Positions 1 to 8,249 of a stretch of DNA of 64,000 nucleotides are shown one piece after another; the first letter of the stretch is position 1, and each line of letters begins with the position of its first letter. Origin of the DNA: an uncultured Candidatus Melainabacteria bacterium. Its GTDB lineage: Bacteria; Cyanobacteriota; Vampirovibrionia; Gastranaerophilales; Gastranaerophilaceae. The stretch covers positions 11,836 through 75,835 of the forward strand of contig CAKUUX010000011.1 in assembly GCA_934693165.1 (NCBI GenBank), written 5' to 3'. The notes under the pieces were generated by a model. The model was not told the DNA's origin and did no database searches. It worked only from the letters and a program-made list of their open reading frames with translations. Made by a program: the position numbers and the translations under genes.

Positions 1-1447
1 CATAGTTTCTAACGTTTTTAACAATCATTTTTTTATTCAAGCCCGAAACTTTTATTTCAACGTTTTTAATATTTTCCATATCAAAACTACCAACTACAAA
101 CACTGTATGATTTGTAATTCTGTCAGTCATTGCGTAACAGAAAACATCAGGATAATTTGTATTTAACATTACAAATTCAGCATTTGGCATGTCAGCGCTC
201 ATTTGTAATTTAAATTTATTAGCCATTTTTAACTCATCGATTAACTCTGGATAAGGACCTTTTGGTCTACGAGAGAAGTTATAAATATCCAATTTCCCTC
301 TTTCTGAATAATATTTTGTATCATCAGTTGTTGAACCAAGAGCCTTTAGATTTGCCCAATCAAAACTATAGTCATCTCCTGTTTGAAAACCATCCGTGTA
401 CATAGCGTTAACTGGCAATGTAGAACTTAACCAAATAATCATTTTTGAAAGATAAATATCTTCAACCATAATAGGCGCAACATTTGAATATAAGTTAAAA
501 TCAGCTAGAACAGCTTTTTTATTTGCAAATTTATTTTGGAACTTTTGATTATTTCTTACGCTTTTGTAAACATCTTCAGGAAATTTCCAATCAACAATAT
601 TATCAAAGTCGCCTAAATACACATCAAAGCCTGTATTCATAATTCGTCTTAAGCCAATATATGGAACTTTTACATCTTTAGGTCTTTTTTGAGATTTATT
701 CATTTCAGCAACAAAAACAAAGTTTTGATTTTGTGATTTTGTATAAGATATTAACTTTTTCCAAAACTTAGCAGGTTTTAAATATGGATCTTGAACAACA
801 ACCCCATCCACGTCAATAGATAACAACAAATCAACATATTTTTCATAAAGATTATATACATCCATATTTAAGGTCGCACCTGTACCTGCATTAAAAATTC
901 TCAAATCCTTCTGCATTGGAATAACAATTGATTGTCTGGTTTTATCTTTTAAAAACAATCTTGGGTTCTTTAAATACAAATCATAAGCACCATAAGCAGG
1001 CATTTCTACAAGAACTCTAATATTTCTTTTATGGCAAGCTTCTACAAAATCTTTCACTTGCAATAACAATATCGAATTAGAATTTGGATTTCCTAAATTA
1101 GAATCAATTGCAGTTAAATCTTTAACAGCAAACAACGAACCTGCAGTACCTTTAGCACGTCTTTTTCCAACAGGATTTATAGGTAAAAGGTGAAGAGTAT
1201 TAACCCCTAATGCCGAAATCTCATCTAATCTTGAGATAGCATTGTCAAAGTTACCACTAACTTCACCTTTTTTCTTTTGTATAATACCGTTTCTATCTTT
1301 ATCTACAGCACCAAAAGTTCTCATATTAATCGTAAGAACCACTGCTTGATTTTTGTTGAATAAAGTTAATGCATCATTAACCCAAGTTTGAGCATAAGAA
1401 GAACTTCCTATTAATAATATACAAGCTAATAAAAAGACTTTTTTCAT
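1..1447 (-). CDS. Secreted GH13-like (alpha-amylase superfamily) protein, 3' end beyond window
   Basis: The reading frame starts at 1447 and is still open at base 1, giving at least 482 residues. A signal peptide (MKKVFLLACILLIGSSSYA) predicts export. The body looks like a GH13 TIM barrel: 'IRVLVEMPAYGAYDLY' sits where region I is expected, 'VDGVVVQDPYL' resembles region II and 'FVFVAEMNK' resembles region III with its Glu. The region II Arg and the His of regions I and IV are not visible, so activity may be lost or altered. A GGAG Shine-Dalgarno lies 8 nt before the ATG, and the gene follows secF by 20 nt, probably in the same transcript. Family membership is inferred from these motifs only; another TIM-barrel glycosidase family is possible. 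Confidence 0.6.
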   Translation of the reverse strand, partial: MKKVFLLACILLIGSSSYAQTWVNDALTLFNKNQAVVLTINMRTFGAVDKDRNGIIQKKKGEVSGNFDNAISRLDEISALGVNTLHLLPINPVGKRRAKGTAGSLFAVKDLTAIDSNLGNPNSNSILLLQVKDFVEACHKRNIRVLVEMPAYGAYDLYLKNPRLFLKDKTRQSIVIPMQKDLRIFNAGTGATLNMDVYNLYEKYVDLLLSIDVDGVVVQDPYLKPAKFWKKLISYTKSQNQNFVFVAEMNKSQKRPKDVKVPYIGLRRIMNTGFDVYLGDFDNIVDWKFPEDVYKSVRNNQKFQNKFANKKAVLADFNLYSNVAPIMVEDIYLSKMIIWLSSTLPVNAMYTDGFQTGDDYSFDWANLKALGSTTDDTKYYSERGKLDIYNFSRRPKGPYPELIDELKMANKFKLQMSADMPNAEFVMLNTNYPDVFCYAMTDRITNHTVFVVGSFDMENIKNVEIKVSGLNKKMIVKNVRNY

Positions 1448-1467
1448 ACTCAACACTCCAGACAGCC

Positions 1468-2427
1468 TTAAGCAGTCTTTTTATCTCTCCAAAAATCAAT
1501 TAGCATACTTGCAAAGAAGATACTTGAATATGTACCAATAATAATACCTAATGCCATTGCTAATACGAAATCTTTTGTAGTAGTACCACCAAAGAAATAT
1601 AAAGCTAACAAAGTCAATAATGTAGTGAATGAAGTATTAATACTTCTCGCCATTGTTTGGTTAACACTAGCATCAACGATTTCGCCAAACGTCATTTTCT
1701 TAGCGTAATATCTTGAATTTTCTCTGATACGGTCAAATACAACAATAGTATCGTGAACAGAAAAACCAATTACTGTAAGTAAGGCCGTAATGAATAAACC
1801 ATCAATTTGAACATTCATAAAAATACCCAATAATGCAAACACGCCAAGAATGAACAATACGTCGTGAATAGTTGCTAAAATTGCAGCAATTGCAAAGTCG
1901 AATTGAAATCTAAATGTTAAATATGCAACAATACCTAAGCATGCTAAACTTAATGCAATTAAGGAATTTTTAAATAATTCACTACCAAGTGTTGGTCCAA
2001 TTGAACTTGTTGATAAAAGTTCTGCATTTTTGTATTCAGATTTTAATACAGAAGTAATATTTTCAGAAACAGAACTTACATCTTCTGAATTAACGAATTT
2101 TGTTCTAACTGAAATTATATCTTTTGTTGTTGACTTTGAAACAGAATCATTAGCATTGATAATCTGTAATGACGGATTTTCAATACCTTTTGTTTGTAAG
2201 TTTTCTCTTAATAAAGCTAGACCATTATTATCAACTTTTTGGTCAATACCAAACTGAAAAACAGTACCACCTGTATAATCAATACCAACTTTAAGGGGAG
2301 TATGATTATCTAAAGTTACTGTCAAATAAATCATAGCAATAATTCCAGGGATTAAAAGAAGAGCCGATAATCCCATCCAAAGCCATCTAAATTTTACAAC
2401 ATGAACTAAATGTTTTCTATTTTCCAT
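1468..2427 (-). CDS. secF: Protein translocase subunit SecF
   Basis: SecF pairs with SecD in the inner membrane and uses the proton gradient to help pull secreted proteins through SecYEG. The 319-residue product has an N-terminal membrane helix (about 15-37), the family motif 'GIDYTGG' just after it, a periplasmic domain, and a C-terminal bundle of five helices containing 'GFSVHDTIVVFDRIREN', a hallmark of SecF. It lies 14 bp downstream of secD with an AGAGG-type ribosome site. SecD and SecF are separate genes here, not fused. No yajC is seen nearby. Confidence 0.97.
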   Translation of the reverse strand: MENRKHLVHVVKFRWLWMGLSALLLIPGIIAMIYLTVTLDNHTPLKVGIDYTGGTVFQFGIDQKVDNNGLALLRENLQTKGIENPSLQIINANDSVSKSTTKDIISVRTKFVNSEDVSSVSENITSVLKSEYKNAELLSTSSIGPTLGSELFKNSLIALSLACLGIVAYLTFRFQFDFAIAAILATIHDVLFILGVFALLGIFMNVQIDGLFITALLTVIGFSVHDTIVVFDRIRENSRYYAKKMTFGEIVDASVNQTMARSINTSFTTLLTLLALYFFGGTTTKDFVLAMALGIIIGTYSSIFFASMLIDFWRDKKTA

Positions 2428-2441
2428 AATTATCTACCTCT

Positions 2442-3743
2442 CTAATCCAATACACCGAATTTGGCTTTTTCACGTTTTGTTTCAGTAGCAGAATAAGCAG
2501 TACCTATTTCCTCTTTACGTAAACCAAATAGTGCAGGGTATTTCAATTCACCAGTACCAAAGATTAAGTGCATAAAGTTTTTAGTAATTGTAATAGCACT
2601 GAACATTGATACTGCAGTACCTAAAGCAAGAGTTAAAGCAAAACCTTTAACAACACTTGTACCTAAGCAATAAAGAATTATACAAGTAATGATAGTCGAC
2701 ATATTTGAGTCAAAAATACTTGTAAAAGCTCTATCGAAACCGGCATTGATTGCTGTAAACAAGCTTCTACCAGCTCTAAGTTCTTCCTTTGTTCTTTCAA
2801 AAATCAAGATATTTGCATCGACAGCCATACCAATACTTAAAATAAAACCTGCAATACCTGCAAGAGTTAAAGTAACTGGGATTTGTTTGAACAACGCAAA
2901 TAACAATAAGCTATAAATAATAAGAGCAATATCTGCGATAAGCCCTGGCAAACGGTAATAAGCAATCATAAATATCATTACCAAACCAAGACCAATCATA
3001 CCTGCAACTTTAGATTTTGCAATACTATCAGCACCTAAAGTAGGGCCTACAGTATTTTCTTCAATAATTTTTGCAGGAACTGGTAATGCACCAGCGTTTA
3101 ATAAATCAACCATTTCTTTTGCTTCTTCATAAGCAAAACCATTATCACCACCCGAAATTTGAGCTCTACCACCTAAAATTGGTTCTCTAATTACAGGAGC
3201 AGAAGTCATTTCGCCATTGAAGAAGATAGCCATTGGTTTACCAACAAGTTGTTGAGTTAAATCTGCGAATTTTTTAGTACCTTTATCGTTAAATTCTAAA
3301 TCAACAACCCATTGACCATTTGTACTTGTACTTAGAGTTGCACGGCTCAAGTCATTACCCGTTAAACCAGTATCAACCCATTTACCAGTATTTTCAGCCA
3401 TTTCTTTTTTAAATGAAAGTTCTGCAGTTTCACCTAGGAATTTTTTAGCTTGTTTTAAATCCTTAACTGCAGGAATTTCAACAACAAGTCTATTTTCACC
3501 TTGTTTTTGAACAACAGTTTCAGCAACACCAAGTTTGTTAACACGGTTTTCGATTGCAAACTGTAATGAATCCATCATATCAGGAGTAATCTTTGCAACA
3601 GTTGCAGAAGTTTGAGCTTCTAGCAACAATCTTGAACCACCGACTAAGTCAAGACCTAGTTTAGTAGGTTTTGTAAAGATAACAAAAAGTGATACGATTA
3701 CTAGGGCAACGATTACCCAAAAAAGTATAATTTTGTTTTTCAT
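2442..3743 (-). CDS. secD: Protein translocase subunit SecD
   Basis: SecD is the larger partner of SecF in the Sec accessory complex of the inner membrane. The 433-residue product starts with one membrane helix (about 5-24), followed by 'LGLDLVGGSRLLLEA', the conserved SecD motif. A periplasmic P1-type domain and a C-terminal six-helix bundle with 'GMAVDANILIFERTKEEL' complete the fold. The protein is shorter than proteobacterial SecD (about 600 residues) because the periplasmic head is reduced, which is usual outside Proteobacteria. It is followed directly by secF. dapA lies 78 bp upstream in the same direction and could share its transcript. Confidence 0.97.
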   Translation of the reverse strand: MKNKIILFWVIVALVIVSLFVIFTKPTKLGLDLVGGSRLLLEAQTSATVAKITPDMMDSLQFAIENRVNKLGVAETVVQKQGENRLVVEIPAVKDLKQAKKFLGETAELSFKKEMAENTGKWVDTGLTGNDLSRATLSTSTNGQWVVDLEFNDKGTKKFADLTQQLVGKPMAIFFNGEMTSAPVIREPILGGRAQISGGDNGFAYEEAKEMVDLLNAGALPVPAKIIEENTVGPTLGADSIAKSKVAGMIGLGLVMIFMIAYYRLPGLIADIALIIYSLLLFALFKQIPVTLTLAGIAGFILSIGMAVDANILIFERTKEELRAGRSLFTAINAGFDRAFTSIFDSNMSTIITCIILYCLGTSVVKGFALTLALGTAVSMFSAITITKNFMHLIFGTGELKYPALFGLRKEEIGTAYSATETKREKAKFGVLD

Positions 3744-3821
3744 TTCTTATCCCTTACCTTAAATTTACTTTCAAATTATAACAAAAACTGTAATTAAAAT
3801 AACATAACCAAGTCGGCTAAG

Positions 3822-4703
3822 TTATTGAACAACAGAAAACAATTCTGCTTTTTCTTCTTCATTTAATTGAACAAGAGGTTTTCTAACGTAATCTTTTATC
3901 AAACCTCTTCTTTGTAAAGCTGCTTTTACAGGAACAGGATTTGGAGCCATAAACAATTTTTTCATTTTATAGAATAAATTTTCATGGATTTCTCTAGCTT
4001 CAGCAATTTTACCAGCTTTGAATAATGTAATCATTCTTTTCAATTCAGGTCCATACAAGTGAGATGCAACTGATACAACACCGTAAGCACCTAGAGATAA
4101 CATTGGTAAAGTTAGAGAATCATCACCAGAATAAATTGCAAAATCTTCACCAGTTCTAGCTTTTATTTCAGAAATCAAATCCATATCTGGACAACTTTGT
4201 TTTAAACCAACAATATTTTTATGATTATCATATAGTCTTTCAATTGTCTTTGGCATTAGATTTACACCAGTTCTTGATGGAATATTGTACAAGATAATTG
4301 GTAAACTAACAGCTTCTGCAATAGCAGAAAAGTGTTCATACATACCTTCTTGAGAAGGTTTGTTATAATATGGAACAACTGAAAGAATTGCATCAACGCA
4401 TTCTTCTTTTTCTGCTAATTTAGCATATTTAACAGCATAAGCTGTAGAATTTGAACCTGCATTCATTATAATTTTTGCTCTTTTTGCAACTGCACGTTTT
4501 ACAGAGCTTAAGATTTCTAATTCTTCTTCATGGTCTAATGTTGGAGATTCGCCTGTAGTTGCTGCAACTAAAATTGCATCACTTTCATTTTCCACCAAAT
4601 AATTAGCTAATTCTTCAACTTTATCATAATTGACTGTACCATCTTGATTCATAGGAGTAACCATTGCAGTTACTAATTCACCCAAATCATATCTTAAAGT
4701 CAT
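3822..4703 (-). CDS. dapA: 4-hydroxy-tetrahydrodipicolinate synthase
   Basis: DapA condenses pyruvate with aspartate semialdehyde, the first committed step to diaminopimelate and lysine. The 293-residue TIM barrel carries 'TTGESPTL' (49-56), 'YYNKPSQEGMYEHF', the catalytic Tyr in 'LYNIPSRTG' (Y139, with R144) and the Schiff-base Lys in 'VGLKQS' (K168). Length and motifs match the family well. A strong GGAGG Shine-Dalgarno precedes the ATG, and a TATAAT lies about 20 nt farther upstream. Related N-acetylneuraminate lyases share the fold, but the motif set fits DapA better. Confidence 0.95.
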   Translation of the reverse strand: MTLRYDLGELVTAMVTPMNQDGTVNYDKVEELANYLVENESDAILVAATTGESPTLDHEEELEILSSVKRAVAKRAKIIMNAGSNSTAYAVKYAKLAEKEECVDAILSVVPYYNKPSQEGMYEHFSAIAEAVSLPIILYNIPSRTGVNLMPKTIERLYDNHKNIVGLKQSCPDMDLISEIKARTGEDFAIYSGDDSLTLPMLSLGAYGVVSVASHLYGPELKRMITLFKAGKIAEAREIHENLFYKMKKLFMAPNPVPVKAALQRRGLIKDYVRKPLVQLNEEEKAELFSVVQ

Positions 4704-4800
4704 ATTTCCTCCTTAGTTTACATTAATTATAAAACAAATAAATAAAACATGGTTTATTAGCTTAACAAAATAAAATATTTTAAAATTATTGACGCCTTTA

Positions 4801-4809
4801 TGTTAAAAT
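4801..4809 (+). promoter_or_regulatory. Extended -10 promoter, probably leaderless, for the lptC operon
   Basis: The sequence TGTTAAAAT is an extended -10 (TGn plus TAAAAT). It ends only 7 nt before the lptC ATG at 4817, and no Shine-Dalgarno is present, so transcription would begin at or next to the start codon. No convincing -35 box lies 16-18 bp upstream. Confidence 0.5.
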
Positions 4810-4816
4810 CAATGGT

Positions 4817-5422
4817 ATGAGATTAGGGAATGTATCAAAAACAACAAAATTATTTATACTTATAGGTATTATCCTTGTTGGAGTTCTGGCATGGGCATTT
4901 ATATATGCGAATGTTTTAACTCATGGATTAAACAGAGATTCATTAAAAGGAAAAGAAAATTCGCAAGAATTATCAGTAAATGACATCATCTTAACCGAAA
5001 CAAGAGATGGTATCAGATATTGGGAAATTTATGGCGAAACTGGGCACTATGAAAGCGAAAACAAAGTTGCCATATTAAATAGAACAATAGGAAACTTTTA
5101 CAAAGATAATGAAGTTGCAATGAGTTATGAAGCCCAAAGTGGTTCTTATAACGAAGAAGCAAACACAATTACACTAACTCAAGACGTATTTATTGCGTTA
5201 AAAGATAATACAACTCTACAATGTGACAAACTTATTTGGTCAGGTTCTGATAAAGACATTGTAGGAGAAGGAAACGTAAGAATAAATAGAAATAGAGAAC
5301 TTATTTCAAAAGGGAATAAAGTTATAATTAATTCTGATTATTCTCACTTTAAACTTGTAGGAAAAACTCGAAGTGAACTTTACGACAAAGAACACAAAAT
5401 GAGCAAGGAGAAAAAATTATAA
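4817..5422 (+). CDS. lptC: LptC-like lipopolysaccharide export protein
   Basis: This 201-residue protein has one N-terminal membrane helix (about 11-31) and a periplasmic beta-strand domain of the LptC/OstA type. LptC anchors the Lpt bridge that carries lipopolysaccharide from the inner to the outer membrane. Strand-rich segments such as 'DGIRYWEIYGETGHY' and 'TLQCDKLIWSGSDKDIVGEG' show the expected alternating pattern. The next gene overlaps it by one base and encodes the LptA-like partner, which strengthens the call. It is the first gene of an operon that continues to aroE. Its start lacks a ribosome site and is likely leaderless. Confidence 0.75.
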   Translation: MRLGNVSKTTKLFILIGIILVGVLAWAFIYANVLTHGLNRDSLKGKENSQELSVNDIILTETRDGIRYWEIYGETGHYESENKVAILNRTIGNFYKDNEVAMSYEAQSGSYNEEANTITLTQDVFIALKDNTTLQCDKLIWSGSDKDIVGEGNVRINRNRELISKGNKVIINSDYSHFKLVGKTRSELYDKEHKMSKEKKL

Positions 5423-6381
5423 TGAAAAAAGGTTTAATAATATTAGTAGCAGTTGTTAGTTTATTAACAGTTTGCGTCATGGCATCAGACTTAATCATTG
5501 ACTCTGATACACAAAGTTTTGATGAAAAAGAAAACAAAATAAAATTTGATGGTAATGTGGAAGTTACATTAGACTCTATGAAGGTTTTAGGTGACAAAGC
5601 TGACGTAGAAGTTAAAAACGGCAAACAACTTGATACGGTTACTTTTTATGACAAACCTTATGCATTTGATTTACAAGAAAATAAAAAAAGAGAAGTTAAA
5701 GCAAACATTTTGAAACTATCTCTTATATCAAAAGTTGTTAAAGCAATAGGTGATGCACAATCAACAATTTTAGATGGCGAAGAACCTATCGCAATAATTA
5801 TGTCAGATATTCAAGAATACGATACAAAAACAAACACAATGTCAGCTTCTGGTAATGTTTCAATTAAATATGACAACTTAACGACTTTTTCAAATAGAGC
5901 AGTTATTAGAACAAATAAGTCAGGTGACCTAAGAAGAATTGACCTATACGGTAATGCAAAATTAAAACAAGAGAAACATACTGCAGAAGCAGACCACTTT
6001 ATTTATGATGCAGAAAAAGAACAATTGATTGCAGAAGGTCATACAATGTCAAACATGGTAAATGATGATGGAACAACACTTTTAATCAAAGGTAACTATC
6101 AACAATTTGACAAAAAAGCAAACACTTTTGCAGGTTCAGGCAACGTAAGAGTTTGGTATCAAGACTACTATGCAAAAGGTCCAAAAATGACAGTATATCC
6201 TGATAAAAAGACTAACAAATTTAATGAAGTTTACTTTACAGGACGTTCATTAATTAACCAAGATACAAAAACAGTTTATGCTGATAAAATAAAACTTGTA
6301 ATGAAGCCAAAAACTTTCTATGCAGAAGGCAATACAAGAACTGTAATCGGCAATATTGAAAACAATAAGGATATGAAATAA
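5422..6381 (+). CDS. lptA: LptA-like periplasmic OstA-domain protein
   Basis: The 319-residue product has a signal peptide (about 1-21) followed by repeated OstA-type beta-jellyroll segments. Examples are 'IIDSDTQSFDEKENKIKFDG', 'MSDIQEYDTKTNTMSASGNV' and 'GNYQQFDKKANTFAGSGNV'. LptA units stack in the periplasm to form the slide on which lipopolysaccharide travels. The protein is about twice the length of E. coli LptA (185 residues), so it could hold two jellyroll units in one chain. It overlaps lptC by one base. The C-terminus is charged and has no membrane anchor. Confidence 0.75.
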   Translation: MKKGLIILVAVVSLLTVCVMASDLIIDSDTQSFDEKENKIKFDGNVEVTLDSMKVLGDKADVEVKNGKQLDTVTFYDKPYAFDLQENKKREVKANILKLSLISKVVKAIGDAQSTILDGEEPIAIIMSDIQEYDTKTNTMSASGNVSIKYDNLTTFSNRAVIRTNKSGDLRRIDLYGNAKLKQEKHTAEADHFIYDAEKEQLIAEGHTMSNMVNDDGTTLLIKGNYQQFDKKANTFAGSGNVRVWYQDYYAKGPKMTVYPDKKTNKFNEVYFTGRSLINQDTKTVYADKIKLVMKPKTFYAEGNTRTVIGNIENNKDMK

Positions 6382-6383
6382 AA

Positions 6384-7160
6384 ATGACTGAAAAAATAAA
6401 CAACGCTTTAGAATTAATGAAAAATAGCAAATTTGAAGAAGCAATTGAAGCTTTCAAAGATATGCTAGATACACATTCAGAAAATAGAGCTGAAATTCTT
6501 AATAACATCGGCGTTGCTTATGCAAATTTAGGAAAACTAGAAGATGCAGAAGAAAACTTTGTTAATTCTCTAAAAGTTAATCCTATGTTTGCTCAAACAT
6601 ATATCAACCTTGCAGACTTATATTACAAAAGACACGAATTGGAATTGGCAATTGATATTCTGTTAACAGGTGAAGGGTATTTACCTGAAGATGTAGTTAT
6701 TCCACATTATTTAGCTCGTGTTTATATGGAAGATGCAAGATTAGACTTAGCAATTGACGAACTTGATAAAGTTCTTGAAGCTCAACCTGAAAACTACGAT
6801 GCTTACTATGATTTAGGAAAAGTTTACTTTGATTTAGGGGACTGGGCATCAGCAATTGCAAACTTTGAAAGCGTAGTTGAATTCAAAAAAGATAATGCAT
6901 TAATTTATTACTATTTGGGTCAAGCTTATGAAGCAAACGACGAAATTGATAAAGCTATTTCAAATTATCTTAAAGCTTTAACAATAAATGATAAATTCCA
7001 CCCTGCATACAAAAAATTGGGGATATTATTCTTAGCAAGAAAAGATTATGCAGATGCGCTAGAATACTTCAATGATTATATGGAACACGATATTCCTCAA
7101 GAAGAAATTGACAATACTAAAAAAATTGTGTCAAAAATTGAGGCAATGATGAATGAATAA
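6384..7160 (+). CDS. Tetratricopeptide-repeat protein
   Basis: The 258-residue protein is made almost entirely of TPR units, seen as repeated 'A..LG....A...F...L...P' patterns, for example 'ILNNIGVAYANLGKLEDAEE' and 'AYYDLGKVYFDLGDWASAIA'. About six repeats are visible, and there is no signal peptide or membrane segment, so it is probably a cytoplasmic scaffold. It sits 3 bp after lptA and overlaps dprA by 8 bp. A role in envelope assembly can be guessed from the operon but is not shown by the sequence. Confidence 0.85.
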   Translation: MTEKINNALELMKNSKFEEAIEAFKDMLDTHSENRAEILNNIGVAYANLGKLEDAEENFVNSLKVNPMFAQTYINLADLYYKRHELELAIDILLTGEGYLPEDVVIPHYLARVYMEDARLDLAIDELDKVLEAQPENYDAYYDLGKVYFDLGDWASAIANFESVVEFKKDNALIYYYLGQAYEANDEIDKAISNYLKALTINDKFHPAYKKLGILFLARKDYADALEYFNDYMEHDIPQEEIDNTKKIVSKIEAMMNE

Positions 7161-8241
7161 TAAGTATTGGGTAGCTTTTTCTTCAATAGAAGAAATTGGA
7201 AGCAGAACTATTGAAAAACTATACCAACACTTTAACGATATTGAAAAAGCCTTTAATTGCAATAAATCAGACCTCGAACAAATAGAAGGACTGAATAAAA
7301 ATCTTGCAGAAAAATTTTTAACAAAGAGAGATAAACTTAACCCTGATAAGTGTTTAGAAGAAGTCACAAATAGAGGAATAAAAATTTTAACACTTGAAGA
7401 CGAAAATTATCCAAAACTGTTAAGAGAAATCTCTAATCCTCCAGCAGTTTTGTATTATAAGGGCAACTTAAATCGTTGTAATTTTGATAGAAACTTGGCT
7501 GTAGTCGGCTCAAGAAAAGCAAGTACAAACGGAAAACAATCGTTAAAAAGAATAATTGACGAACTAAAAAACACAGACATTTGTATTGTTTCAGGTTTAG
7601 CATTAGGAATTGATACCTGCGCACATAATTTAGCTATAGAAAACAATTTAGCGACAATCGGAGTTATAGCAAGTGGATTTGATTATATATATCCAAGTCA
7701 AAACAAAGAATTGTACAGAAAGATTGAGGAAGAACAAGGCGTAATATTTACAGAATATTATCCAACTTTTAAACCTATCTCATTTAGATTTCCTAAAAGA
7801 AACAGAATTGTAACAGGGTTATCAAAAGGTACGCTTGTTGTTGAAGCAGCAATAAAAAGTGGAGCATTAATCAGTGCAAACCTTACCCTTGAACAAGGCA
7901 GAGAACTAATGTGTATTCCTGGAGCCATTAATAACCCCAATACGGAAGGCATTTATAAACTTCTTAAAAATGGAGCGACAATGATTACAGAAGCAAATGA
8001 CATATTGGAAGCATTAAATTGGGAAATCCAATCATCAAAAACTAACAACGATGAAAAATTTAACAATTTAAACGACAACGAAAAATGTATTATTGAGGCT
8101 ATAAAAATTGAACCTTTAGCCTTTGATACAATACAATCAAAAACAAAACTTCAAACAGATGAACTTTTAACATGCTTGACAATGTTAGAGTTAAAAGGCA
8201 TAATAATTCAAGTTGATGGGGACAGATATTCTATCTGTTAA
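7153..8241 (+). CDS. dprA: DNA-processing protein DprA (Smf)
   Basis: DprA binds incoming single-stranded DNA during natural transformation and loads RecA. The 362-residue chain has an N-terminal helical region, a Rossmann-like core with 'VVGSRKAS' (117-124), 'SGLALGIDTCAH' (147-158) and 'FPKRNRIVTGLS', and a C-terminal winged-helix domain (about 300-362). This is the full three-part architecture. Its ATG overlaps the upstream TPR gene by 8 bp, and topA follows 8 bp downstream; dprA-topA adjacency is common in bacteria. Its presence allows for competence, but no other com gene is in the window. Confidence 0.95.
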   Translation: MNNKYWVAFSSIEEIGSRTIEKLYQHFNDIEKAFNCNKSDLEQIEGLNKNLAEKFLTKRDKLNPDKCLEEVTNRGIKILTLEDENYPKLLREISNPPAVLYYKGNLNRCNFDRNLAVVGSRKASTNGKQSLKRIIDELKNTDICIVSGLALGIDTCAHNLAIENNLATIGVIASGFDYIYPSQNKELYRKIEEEQGVIFTEYYPTFKPISFRFPKRNRIVTGLSKGTLVVEAAIKSGALISANLTLEQGRELMCIPGAINNPNTEGIYKLLKNGATMITEANDILEALNWEIQSSKTNNDEKFNNLNDNEKCIIEAIKIEPLAFDTIQSKTKLQTDELLTCLTMLELKGIIIQVDGDRYSIC

Positions 8242-8249
8242 GGGGTATT

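Noticed and set aside
2030..2257. Plus-strand open frame inside secF
   Set aside because: It is an antisense shadow of a well-supported gene without ribosome site or recognisable motif; the same holds for similar frames across the window.
4789..4794. TTGACG as the -35 box of lptC
   Set aside because: It lies only 9 bp before the TAAAAT -10 and has no -10 match at 16-18 bp.
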